From the NCBI GenBank assembly GCA_951813545.1, contig OX638352.1, forward strand, positions 1,984,001 through 2,048,000: 64,000 bases of DNA, written 5' to 3'. Origin of the DNA: an uncultured Poribacteria bacterium. GTDB lineage: Bacteria > Poribacteria > WGA-4E > WGA-3G. The position numbers and the translations under genes are program-made. Within the stretch, counting starts at the first letter, position 1; each line of letters opens with the position of its first letter. The notes beneath the pieces were generated by a model, which made no database searches, was not told where the DNA came from, and saw only the letters and a list, made by a program, of their open reading frames with translations. Positions 35,658 through 43,302 of the stretch are shown piece by piece.

Positions 35658-35989
35658 TTTGTAAACAAGATTTTATATCCCAGAAAATAATAATGCCATC
35701 AAGACTTCCACCTCCAAGCAGTACGTCATCTGCTAAAAAAGGATGGTAGCCAGATATCACCCTTATAGAAAAAGGTAACAACCCTAATTTACCACTAATT
35801 TTTTACACTTAAAGAAAGAGGGAAATATTTGGGAAAAAGGTTTAATAAAATGAAAAAACGAGGAAAAAGCAGTTTCCTGTAGGTTAGGTTGAGCGGTAAA
35901 GACCAAGACCACCCATGTTGATAACGAAAATTTCACTTTTCCATAAACAGCGAGCGACATAGATACAGCGAAACCCAACAAATTTTCAC

Positions 35990-36017
35990 TTGTATTTTCG
36001 TGTGTTTGTGGTATACT
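35990..36017 (+). promoter_or_regulatory. Promoter of the repeat lipoprotein gene
   Basis: TTGTAT (35990-35995) and TATACT (36012-36017) are spaced by 16 bases, about 65 bases before the ATG. The rest of the 424-bp gap 35658-36081 shows no gene. Confidence 0.55.
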
Positions 36018-36081
36018 TTTAGGTAGAAAACTTTACGCATTCCATTTGGAAAGTCTCAATCACTGAAAAAAGGAGAGTATC

Positions 36082-36543
36082 ATGAAATGCTTAGTTTCGC
36101 TCATGGCTCTGATCGCTCTACTTGGTTGTGGAAGCGATTCAAACCTTATAACGCCCGAGCCCGCAATGGATATGGAACAACCCGCTGAAAGAGACGAGAT
36201 GCCAGTCGTGGAGGATCCGTTAGTAGAAGATCCCGATGTCATCATCGCTGAAATACTGAATCAGGACCCACCAATAATACGCGTCTTAGACCCCGACGCT
36301 GTCGCCCAAATACTCAATCAGGACCCACCAGAGGTGCCAGCATTAGAGCCTCCTGAAGTGCCCGATGTTATTATCGCTGAAGTACTTGAGAATCCACCAA
36401 AGATACGCGTCTTAAAACCACCCGAAGTTCCGGAGATTGTCATTCACATACAGCAGAATGAGGATCCACCCGTGATAATAAGAATAAACCCTCCCGAACC
36501 TATGGATGACCCACCGAATGGGGATCCGCCGCCCGACGAGTAG
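36082..36543 (+). CDS. Proline-rich repeat lipoprotein
   Basis: The 153-residue protein has a short lipoprotein signal ending in LLGC. The rest is low-complexity, acidic and proline-rich, built from degenerate repeats of the form PDVIIAEILNQDPPIIRVL (about residues 52-71, 72-86, 95-113 and 114-139). The repeats alternate a hydrophobic beta-like stretch with a DPP or NPP turn. It could be a rigid cell-surface spacer or wall-binding protein, and no family is known to me. The AAGGAG site supports the ATG. Confidence 0.75.
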   Translation: MKCLVSLMALIALLGCGSDSNLITPEPAMDMEQPAERDEMPVVEDPLVEDPDVIIAEILNQDPPIIRVLDPDAVAQILNQDPPEVPALEPPEVPDVIIAEVLENPPKIRVLKPPEVPEIVIHIQQNEDPPVIIRINPPEPMDDPPNGDPPPDE

Positions 36544-36597
36544 GCGCGGCAAAACCAGCAGAGGATAAAGAAACATCCTCGATTTAGATTAAAACCC

Positions 36598-36651
36598 AAG
36601 TCGGGAATTTCGGCATGCACAGTAAAATCCGTGCCGAGGTTTCCGACTCCC
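36598..36651. repeat. Imperfect intergenic hairpin
   Basis: AGTCGG...TCGGCA on the left pairs with TGCCGA...CCGACT on the right around a 16-base loop. It lies downstream of the repeat lipoprotein gene and could end or protect its transcript. Confidence 0.5.
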
Positions 36652-36771
36652 TTTTGAAAACTCTGAGATTTTTTGGAACTCACACTTCGCGGTTATGCTC
36701 CGTCCAGCCTACGCGATAACGAGGCGACTGCGAAGATTCGGTTAACTTGCAAGGAAACGAGGAAGCTAACA

Positions 36772-36999
36772 ATGATTGAAGCACTAAAATCGATACTTTT
36801 TAGAATCATTGGCATTATCCTCCTCCTTGGTTATATCTATAAGGGTATTAAAGCCGCACACAGATTCCGGAAAGAAGGATACTTCGATGGAAAATACTTC
36901 CTTGCTTTATCTCCTGTAATGTTGGTGTATGCGATCGTGTATTGGTCTTTCTATATTGTTGCCAAAGTCATTGCGGCATTTAGAAACAAGCGAAATTAA
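36772..36999 (+). CDS. Small two-helix membrane protein
   Basis: The 75-residue protein starts at an ATG with a GAGGAAG site. It has two hydrophobic helices (ILFRIIGIILLLGYIYKGI and LALSPVMLVYAIVYWSFYIVAKVIAAF) and a basic C-terminus (RNKRN), so both ends probably face the cytoplasm. No family is recognised. An upstream in-frame start at 36673 has no ribosome-binding site and runs through the end of the preceding hairpin region. Confidence 0.6.
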   Translation: MIEALKSILFRIIGIILLLGYIYKGIKAAHRFRKEGYFDGKYFLALSPVMLVYAIVYWSFYIVAKVIAAFRNKRN

Positions 37000-37085
37000 T
37001 GCTTGAAGCCAGCACCGCTACATAGAAAGCACATAACGGACGGGCAGGCTCCAGGTCACTTTCCGCTGTATGAAGGAGATTCCCT

Positions 37086-37613
37086 GTGAGATTCTTGCTA
37101 TATTTCTCTTGCTTGTCAATTGTGTGTATTATTGCGCTTACAGGCTGCGGTTCTAAACGTTATGAGAATATACCGCAGGATCCCCTACATCTTCAGGCGA
37201 AAGTAGATGCTGAAGCGGATGCCAAACACGATGTCAATTTACTGGCTTATTTTGGAGCAGGCATGAGTACGCCTCTCGCCGCGGGGATGTGTGCTTTGAC
37301 GACTGGATGTATTGCTGACTTGCACTTTGGACATGAGCAGCCCGAACCTTCATACATTATTGCTGCAATGAGTGCTGCAACGATCTTCGGTCTGCTGACT
37401 CGATATTATATCGGTCTCCATCCGCCGAACCCGCCTCCTGAAAGATTGATCGGAAAATCGCCTGAATACGTTAAGTTTTACGCCGATGCCTATCGGGCGA
37501 AAATGCGATCGTATCAAATTAAATCAGGTGCCGCAGGATCCGTTTTCGGTTGCCTGACCCTAACCGGTGGGACTATTATTATTCTTGTCGGTGTGGTTGG
37601 CATAGATGAGTGA
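37086..37613 (+). CDS. Lipoprotein with hydrophobic segments, unknown function
   Basis: The 175-residue protein starts at GTG behind GAAGGAG and has a lipobox (IIALTGC). Two or three further hydrophobic segments (FGAGMSTPLAAGMCALTTGC, IIAAMSAATIFGLLTRYYIG, GSVFGCLTLTGGTIIILVG) suggest membrane-embedded or glycine-zipper-like helices. No family is recognised. It lies between a small membrane protein and cydB and is convergent with cydB. Confidence 0.68.
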   Translation: MRFLLYFSCLSIVCIIALTGCGSKRYENIPQDPLHLQAKVDAEADAKHDVNLLAYFGAGMSTPLAAGMCALTTGCIADLHFGHEQPEPSYIIAAMSAATIFGLLTRYYIGLHPPNPPPERLIGKSPEYVKFYADAYRAKMRSYQIKSGAAGSVFGCLTLTGGTIIILVGVVGIDE

Positions 37614-37700
37614 AAAACAAATGCATAAATCTATCGCATTGTGAGTATCGGCGACACACCAGTCCAAACGGAGATCGTCAAGATTGGAGAATTTCCATGA

Positions 37701-38735
37701 CTATATTCCTGGATCAGATTGTCTTGTCTTCCGAGCTGCACCCTTAAACACAGTGTAAAGATACCAGAACGCGGGAACCAACAAGGCACCTCCAGCAATC
37801 AGCACAATCAACAGTGGACGTAGCACCGTATCCGGTGCAGCCGTATTTGAAAAGGTTAAGTCTGGTGTGACAAGATACGGATACTGTGCCAATCCCCAAC
37901 CGAGGACGATGAGTGTAACTTGCATCGGAACAAGGATACATGCAAGACGAAATTGACGTTTCCAAATCGTCCAGATCGCCCACAACGCCACCGCGCCCGT
38001 CAAGATGTGAAATGGAATCGACCAAGACGCGCTACCAAGTCCCCGCCGAATTGTGGGGGCACCTTCCGTGGATAAAATAAAACTCAGTCCTGCCATCGCG
38101 CCGACACTCACTGCTGCGATGAGGGCGCGTCGTCGAAAATCCTCGCGTAACTCGGTATCCTCGGTCTCAAGGCTGAGATACACTGCCGCGAGCAAGGCAG
38201 ACAACGTTAAGGTAAACAGACCGATCGCAAATGGAAACGGTGCGAACCACGCCGAGATGAAATCGGTCTCTACCTGTCCACTTTCCACGTCAACGTGAAT
38301 CGTGCCGGACGCGACCGCGCCTAACGTAATCCCTAACATCACAGGTGTAATGACACTCGCAACCGCAAACAACCGACTCCAACGCCGGTGTATTGTATCC
38401 GATTGAACATCGTAGGTGCGAAATACAAACGCCGTGCCGCGAAGCACAATACCGATAAGCATTAATGTCAGCGGAATATGCAAAGCCGTGCTAATCGCAG
38501 CGAATGCAACAGGAAATGCGACGAAAAGCAAAACAACAATCACAATCAACCAGACATGATTCGCTTCCCAGATTGGTGCGATCGCGTGTGAGATAAGCGA
38601 GCGTTGTGCTTTCGCACGACGACCTACTGCGAATAGGTCCCAAACGCCACCGCCAAAATCCGCGCCACCTGTCAGCATATAAATAATCAGGGAAATAAGC
38701 ATCACAGATGCAATGCAAAATTCAAGAGTTAACAT
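37701..38735 (-). CDS. cydB: Cytochrome bd-type quinol oxidase subunit II
   Basis: The 344-residue membrane protein matches CydB. It has IYMLTGGADFGGGVWDLFA near the N-terminus, the SHAIAPIWEANHVWLIVIVVLLFVAFPVAF stretch and helix-rich organisation throughout. With CydA it forms an oxidase that reduces oxygen to water with quinol without pumping protons. CydA is normally encoded just upstream, but here it is 4.57 kb away (43303-44595) on the same strand, with the Zorya-like genes in between. No own strong ribosome-binding site is visible. Confidence 0.95.
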   Translation of the reverse strand: MLTLEFCIASVMLISLIIYMLTGGADFGGGVWDLFAVGRRAKAQRSLISHAIAPIWEANHVWLIVIVVLLFVAFPVAFAAISTALHIPLTLMLIGIVLRGTAFVFRTYDVQSDTIHRRWSRLFAVASVITPVMLGITLGAVASGTIHVDVESGQVETDFISAWFAPFPFAIGLFTLTLSALLAAVYLSLETEDTELREDFRRRALIAAVSVGAMAGLSFILSTEGAPTIRRGLGSASWSIPFHILTGAVALWAIWTIWKRQFRLACILVPMQVTLIVLGWGLAQYPYLVTPDLTFSNTAAPDTVLRPLLIVLIAGGALLVPAFWYLYTVFKGAARKTRQSDPGI

Positions 38736-38792
38736 AAGATCGCTCTGTCCATGTATCAGAGGAAAACTATTTCGGGTTCAGTAGAGACGCAG

Positions 38793-38865
38793 CTCCAGCG
38801 GGGCGACAAGTGTATAGAATATGCAAAGGATGCACACAAAGCCCCAGCGGGGCGACAAGTGTATA
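38793..38865. repeat. Two direct 24-bp repeats at the left edge of the island
   Basis: CTCCAGCGGGGCGACAAG continuing to GTGTATA (38793-38816) recurs with one difference at 38842-38865. The core CCCCAGCGGGG is partly palindromic. Related but inverted copies lie at the other edge of the island (42436-42457 and 42662-42672). GTAGAGACGC at 38781-38790 is also matched inverted at 42642-42651. Confidence 0.8.
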
Positions 38866-38994
38866 CGAAATCTTAGATGAAACGCTAAGGTATATCCGGT
38901 CAACCCTTACGACACGGAAACTGTTAAAATTGCCCACAGTTTGGCACTTGTCTTATTACATCAAAATTGACAAAAAATCTGTAATTGGTTAAGG

Positions 38995-39801
38995 CTACTT
39001 ATTGGTCAATTGTTTCCAGGTGTGCCCGTATTTGTCCATGAATTCCAGATAATCCGGCAAATCTTTCATCTGGTGTCTGGGTTGTTCTGCATGACAGCCA
39101 ATACAAAGAGCTCTTAGGTCTTCAGGTTGGTTATACCGGGTGCCTCTTAAATGATGGGTATGGAGAAACTTACGATCAAGTTTTAGATCCATACTACATT
39201 CTTCACATTTCCATTCTGCTTCCTTGCGACATTGAAACGATCGTAAATTCCAATCTGGTGGATAATTTGAGACCGGACCAATTACTGGAGTAGTTCTGGG
39301 CCCGTAGACGGTATCTATTGGCGGTGGTTGATAACCAGGATCAATAGCATTAAACCAATCTGGTAATGGGAACTTGTCGGGATCATAAACATTCCTTAGA
39401 TTCAGTTCGTGCCACAAACAATTTTTGCAGATGTCCAATCTGTGTGTTTCTGGATTCTCGCGAGAGAGATTATCGGCGAAATTGAGAATAAATTCTCCAT
39501 CTGTCCGCCGTGTTACGACGTAGCGTTTATATCTTCCTGCTGCTCGCATCGTTTTGAGTGTTCGGCAATCTACAACATGGTACTTAGGCAAATGTCCCAT
39601 TACATCCCTGATATAGAGGATAACTTTTTGTCCCTGATACTCAAGAGTCCCATTACGGGCAACCACGATTTCATCAGGTGTCACGATTATGCCAGGACCG
39701 ACAAGTGCCTTTTTAATTTCTGGAGGTACAAATGGCTGAAATGGAACCCCAATTCTATTGAGTAGGCCATCTAGATTTGAAAAATCTTTTTGTAACTTCA
39801 A
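38995..39801 (-). CDS. HNH endonuclease, ZorE-like effector
   Basis: The 268-residue protein ends in an HNH nuclease domain. A zinc ribbon is formed by C199/C202 (KCEEC) and C233/C236 (CIGC), and the catalytic region LHTHHLRGTRYNQPEDLRAL contains the H-N-H residues. A second CKNC pair lies at 125-128. The N-terminal half has no family I recognise. It starts at TTG in a TTGA overlap with the zorB stop, preceded by a GGAGGG site, so it is coupled to zorB. In type II Zorya the third gene, zorE, encodes an HNH nuclease that acts on phage DNA. The assignment rests on gene order and domain. Confidence 0.78.
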   Translation of the reverse strand: MKLQKDFSNLDGLLNRIGVPFQPFVPPEIKKALVGPGIIVTPDEIVVARNGTLEYQGQKVILYIRDVMGHLPKYHVVDCRTLKTMRAAGRYKRYVVTRRTDGEFILNFADNLSRENPETHRLDICKNCLWHELNLRNVYDPDKFPLPDWFNAIDPGYQPPPIDTVYGPRTTPVIGPVSNYPPDWNLRSFQCRKEAEWKCEECSMDLKLDRKFLHTHHLRGTRYNQPEDLRALCIGCHAEQPRHQMKDLPDYLEFMDKYGHTWKQLTNK

Positions 39802-40577
39802 TTGACTCCCTCCGATTTATTGAATCGCTTCATAAGCTGTTCAATCTCGTCAATGAGTTTTTCGGATTTTGTGACAACTCGAAATTCGACTCTGCGAGAT
39901 TCTTCTCTGTTCTGAGCTCCATCGGGATCAAAAATGAGTTTACTGGAAGACAATCCATTAGCTGTCAAATATTTCTTAATCCACTCTTTATTCTGAGTTA
40001 TTTTTGGATGTCTGATCTCAAGCACATATCGAAGTACGTTTCGAGATCTATCCTGCGATAATTTCATGTTATTATAGTAAGCTATATCTAAGCCAACGGC
40101 ATCAAACCATTCGCTAGAGGTGTGTCCTTCAATGCGAATTTCAGCAACCTCATCTTTATATTCAGGCTTGGTCAAGATTGCAATGTACCGCGGAAAAAAG
40201 TTGTGTAAGACGTTCCTAAAGGCGTTTGGAACAGTGGCATCCCCTTGTGTAAAAGGTTTCTTAAAACGGATAGATAGCGTCTCCATATCCAGATATCCGC
40301 GCCACACAGTCCTAAACTGCGTTTTTTTCGCAGGGTCTCCCTCAAACTCTGCACTTAATTCTTTGTATAAAGCAGCCTGCAAATTTTTGTAAGCATCAAG
40401 GAGTTTCTCAACCTCATTTTTATATACAATAATTTCATTCGCTTTGAGGCGAACGTTTAACATGTAACTAATGGCGATAAAGAGAAATATAACCATTAAC
40501 CCTGCCATCACATCGGATATAGACACCCAATGTTCTTCAGTTTCTTGCTCTTTCGTACCAAATAAGTTCCCTAACAC
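39798..40577 (-). CDS. ZorB-like MotB/OmpA-domain membrane protein
   Basis: The 259-residue protein has one N-terminal helix carrying a buried aspartate (VSISDVMAGLMVIFLFIAIS, D22), the position of the proton-accepting Asp of MotB. A periplasmic OmpA-like peptidoglycan-binding domain follows (about residues 95-235), with EIRIEGHTSSEWF, LSQDRSRNVLRYVL and the C-terminal EESRRVEFRVV. It would anchor the ZorA motor to the cell wall and form the proton channel. Start is GTG with an AAGGGA site, 18 bases after zorA. The combination with a long-tailed MotA homologue and an HNH gene argues for Zorya rather than flagellar or Tol-Pal function. Confidence 0.82.
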   Translation of the reverse strand: MLGNLFGTKEQETEEHWVSISDVMAGLMVIFLFIAISYMLNVRLKANEIIVYKNEVEKLLDAYKNLQAALYKELSAEFEGDPAKKTQFRTVWRGYLDMETLSIRFKKPFTQGDATVPNAFRNVLHNFFPRYIAILTKPEYKDEVAEIRIEGHTSSEWFDAVGLDIAYYNNMKLSQDRSRNVLRYVLEIRHPKITQNKEWIKKYLTANGLSSSKLIFDPDGAQNREESRRVEFRVVTKSEKLIDEIEQLMKRFNKSEGVN

Positions 40578-40595
40578 CTATTAAGTCCCTTTTGT

Positions 40596-42359
40596 TTATC
40601 CAATCCGTCGACGGCTTGCATTTACAAGTTGCTGGAGCTCTGCAATTACTTGGGTGTAAGAAGCAATTAATTCGGCATAATTATTAACAAAACCGTTAGA
40701 AAGACTCTCAAAGTAACTTGCTAACTTTTGTAAGGAAGTATCTAGTTCTTTCTCTAGAGATTCATGCAGCGTGTTAACTTCTTTCCGAAGAGCATTATGC
40801 AAGATGTTAACATGATTTTCTACATCTTCCCTATTCCTTTCCACAATGTTACCGAGTTCTCGAGCCTGACTCTCTAAAATTTCATGCAGCTGTTGGGTAA
40901 GATTTTGAGTGAAACCCGCAGTTACCTGAGCAATGTGATTTGCACTTTTCTCAAATATGTTATCAAGATGCTCTCTGACGAAATCTATGGTCTGTTCGAC
41001 CTGTCGGTTAGAAGTAATCATAGTAGTTTGCAGTTGCTGCAATTGGTTCGTTAATGCTTCTCGTTGCTGATTCATGCTAGCCTGAGACTCAGCAATGGAT
41101 GTTTTAATGGTGTCTGAAAGATTTGTTGTCAGTTCTGTAACTCGTTGATTTGTCTCATTTGTGCTCCGCTGCAGTTGATCTACTTGTGTTGCTAACGCAG
41201 TACGTTGGGTTTCCATACTGGTCTGAGAATCAGTAATCGCGGTTTTTACTACCTCTGAAAAGTCTATAGTGAGATTGTTTAAACGACTTTCGATAAGTGG
41301 AAAGGCATCATGTGCTCTCTGACGCAATTCGCTGAAAGCCTCTAATTGATCATTTAAAGTATGAAGAATGGGATCCAATTTCTCAGCAATGGAAACAAGA
41401 CTCTCACTTTGATCTTCAATTGTCATTAATGACTGAGCTGCCGAGGTTAATGCCGCACGCGATTGCTCAACGCTTTGTGCAGCAATCCGAAACTCCTCAG
41501 CAAGTTCATCCATTTGTTGGCGGTATTGTTCTTGCCATTCTACAGTTTTTCCAACTGCCTCGTTTAACTGTTTGAAGTTTTCACCAAATTGTTCAGTAAG
41601 ATTCTTATTGAAATCCCTGATAACTTCCCTCAGTGCCTCAATTAGTTGTCCAGTCGCAATTTCGCCAACTTTCGCGGCAATTTCACCAACTTTCTCTGAA
41701 ACGGTTGAGGTCAATTCCTGCAATTGCGCGAAGACTGTACTTTCATTTTCACCAGTAAGCGCGCCTTTAATGCTAACGATCTCAGTTTTCATACCCGTTA
41801 GCATCTCGTGAGTTTCGCGATGTTCTTCTACTTGGGATCGAATTAATTCATCATGTTTGCCAGCAAACTCAGTTTTAATGTTATCTAAAACTTCTCTGGT
41901 TTCGCTACCTTCTTTTTTTATTGTTCTATTCAATATCACCAATTGTTCAAGAAGATTCATTTCTCCTGATGTCTGAACAGATTCCATGGTCTTTGTTAGT
42001 GCTGTGACAAACTTATTAATTCCGTCCTCACTCGGATTGATTCCCTTTTGGAACGTTTGGGCAAGTGGTGATATTATCCCTTTTAAGAGAAGAGCGGACG
42101 CTATACCGACAATAGAGGTCGAGAAAGCGAGCTTGAGCCCATCTAATAAATCTTTAATGCTATTTTCCAGATCATCAGGGTTAAATTCTTGCAATCCAAT
42201 GTAGATACCAATAAATGTCCCTAAAACGCCGACAATAGTTAAAATAGAAGCTGCAGTATTGGTATGTACATACCAACCTTTATTTCTCCACAAAATGCCT
42301 AATACAGTCAATAGAACGACAAGCTGGAAAGCCACATATCCAAATGTAAAAGAACCCAT
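40596..42359 (-). CDS. ZorA-like MotA/TolQ/ExbB-type motor with long coiled-coil tail
   Basis: The 587-residue protein begins with three hydrophobic helices. The second and third (ILTIVGVLGTFIGIYIGL and LKLAFSTSIVGIASALLLKG) carry the MotA/TolQ/ExbB motor signature, including the conserved Gly-Thr-x-x-Gly. After about residue 105 the rest is an extended, glutamine- and glutamate-rich coiled coil with repeated segments such as SMETQRTALATQVDQLQ and SMNQQREALTNQLQQLQ. Long intracellular tails are the hallmark of ZorA, thought to signal phage sensing to the effectors. The ATG at 42359 is chosen over one 39 bases upstream because the helix follows directly. It has its own promoter. Confidence 0.82.
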   Translation of the reverse strand: MGSFTFGYVAFQLVVLLTVLGILWRNKGWYVHTNTAASILTIVGVLGTFIGIYIGLQEFNPDDLENSIKDLLDGLKLAFSTSIVGIASALLLKGIISPLAQTFQKGINPSEDGINKFVTALTKTMESVQTSGEMNLLEQLVILNRTIKKEGSETREVLDNIKTEFAGKHDELIRSQVEEHRETHEMLTGMKTEIVSIKGALTGENESTVFAQLQELTSTVSEKVGEIAAKVGEIATGQLIEALREVIRDFNKNLTEQFGENFKQLNEAVGKTVEWQEQYRQQMDELAEEFRIAAQSVEQSRAALTSAAQSLMTIEDQSESLVSIAEKLDPILHTLNDQLEAFSELRQRAHDAFPLIESRLNNLTIDFSEVVKTAITDSQTSMETQRTALATQVDQLQRSTNETNQRVTELTTNLSDTIKTSIAESQASMNQQREALTNQLQQLQTTMITSNRQVEQTIDFVREHLDNIFEKSANHIAQVTAGFTQNLTQQLHEILESQARELGNIVERNREDVENHVNILHNALRKEVNTLHESLEKELDTSLQKLASYFESLSNGFVNNYAELIASYTQVIAELQQLVNASRRRIG

Positions 42360-42397
42360 GTAATCTCGTAATCTCCTTGTGGATTTGATGTTTCGCA

Positions 42398-42426
42398 ATT
42401 ATAATACAAAATGCGAAAAAAGACAA
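42398..42426 (-). promoter_or_regulatory. Promoter of the Zorya-like operon
   Basis: On the minus strand TTGTCT (42421-42426) and TATAAT (42398-42403) are separated by 17 bases. The zorA start is about 40 bases downstream. The three-gene operon can thus be expressed independently of cydA. Confidence 0.7.
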
Positions 42427-42435
42427 CAAAGTTTC

Positions 42436-42672
42436 TATACACTTGTCGTCCGCACTGAAAAGGCGTGAACAGACAATTCTATACACATTTTGCCCGCTGA
42501 GGCTAATACCATTTCTAAAAGTTTATAGCGCATTAACCGCACCTTAGTGCACAGACTAACAGTCTATGCTATAATGGAAACCCAAACTAAAAGTTTATGC
42601 TACAATTTCAACCAGAAATGGTATAAAACGTGTGGGTGGACGCGTCTCTACTCATATCTCACCCCGCTGGGG
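42436..42672. repeat. Repeat cluster at the right edge of the island
   Basis: TATACACTTGTCG (42436-42448) is an exact inverted match to the left-edge repeats. A degenerate copy starts at 42480 (TATACACATTTTGCCCGCTGA). CCCCGCTGGGG lies at 42662-42672 and GCGTCTCTAC at 42642-42651. Between them are near-repeats of TATGCTATAATGG/TATGCTACAATTT (42568-42610). This accounts for most of the 525-bp gap 42360-42884. Confidence 0.7.
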
Positions 42673-42884
42673 CTAAAACGATCTGGACACCAATACATCG
42701 ATAATCTGTGATTCAGATGAATTAACCATTAGCACACAAAAACCGCGTGTCAATCCAACAGCGGCTATAATCTTGTAAATCTTTGAATCCTGAAAATCCT
42801 GATTCAGACAACAATGGAGAAAATATCTAAAATTCCCTGGACATCTTATACAGTTTTCTTACCACCGTTGGGAGGAATGAATAC

Positions 42885-43260
42885 ATGTCTGCCCCTAAAA
42901 GACCATACACAAAGACACTTAAAGAGATAATGAGTCAAAAATCAGAGGTACTCTCCAAAGCACAAGCATTATGGGAAGTTAGCATGATAGAAACGGCACA
43001 ACCGCTTTGGTTGTCCGCTGCCACTTATGAGGAACATATTGCACCGATGCTTGATGTCTTAGGGCGGGAGTTAGAAGGAGGAGTCCATCGGATTAGCGCG
43101 GCATCGTGTTATGAAAAGGCGGAGCCCGAGTCGAGCTGTGAATCTTTATCGTGCAGCACTTTCGGATCCGTTGCATGAGGATACGCGGCGAGAGGTTGAA
43201 AATATGCTAAGCACTTGTCTTGCTGCGTTGAACCGCCAATCAGGCAAAATACGGCTCTAA
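42885..43260 (+). pseudogene. Small helical protein gene, probably frameshifted
   Basis: The gene begins with a GGGAGG site and an ATG. The first frame reads sensibly to about RELEGGVHR (near 43090) and then becomes an unlikely serine/cysteine-rich tail ending at 43178. In the +1 frame, open from 43075, the sequence continues as IGLARHRVMKRRSPSRAV and NLYRAALSDPLHEDTRREVE, ending at 43260. Joining the frames gives a helical, TPR-like protein of about 125 residues. I do not recognise its family. It is the only plus-strand gene between cydA and the Zorya-like operon. The frameshift may be real or a sequencing error in a GGAGGAG tract. Confidence 0.5.
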
Positions 43261-43302
43261 ACATGCCATCCCTACCGAACTAAAGAAGGGATTGCCAAAA
43301 CT

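Noticed and set aside
38793..38865. CRISPR array
   Set aside because: Only two direct repeats with one spacer-like gap, no cas genes, and the same sequence appears inverted at another place. It is an intergenic repeat.
39798..42359. Flagellar MotAB or TolQR/ExbBD
   Set aside because: No flagellar, chemotaxis or tol/ton genes are nearby. The MotA-like protein has a very long coiled-coil tail, and an HNH nuclease gene is coupled to the pair.
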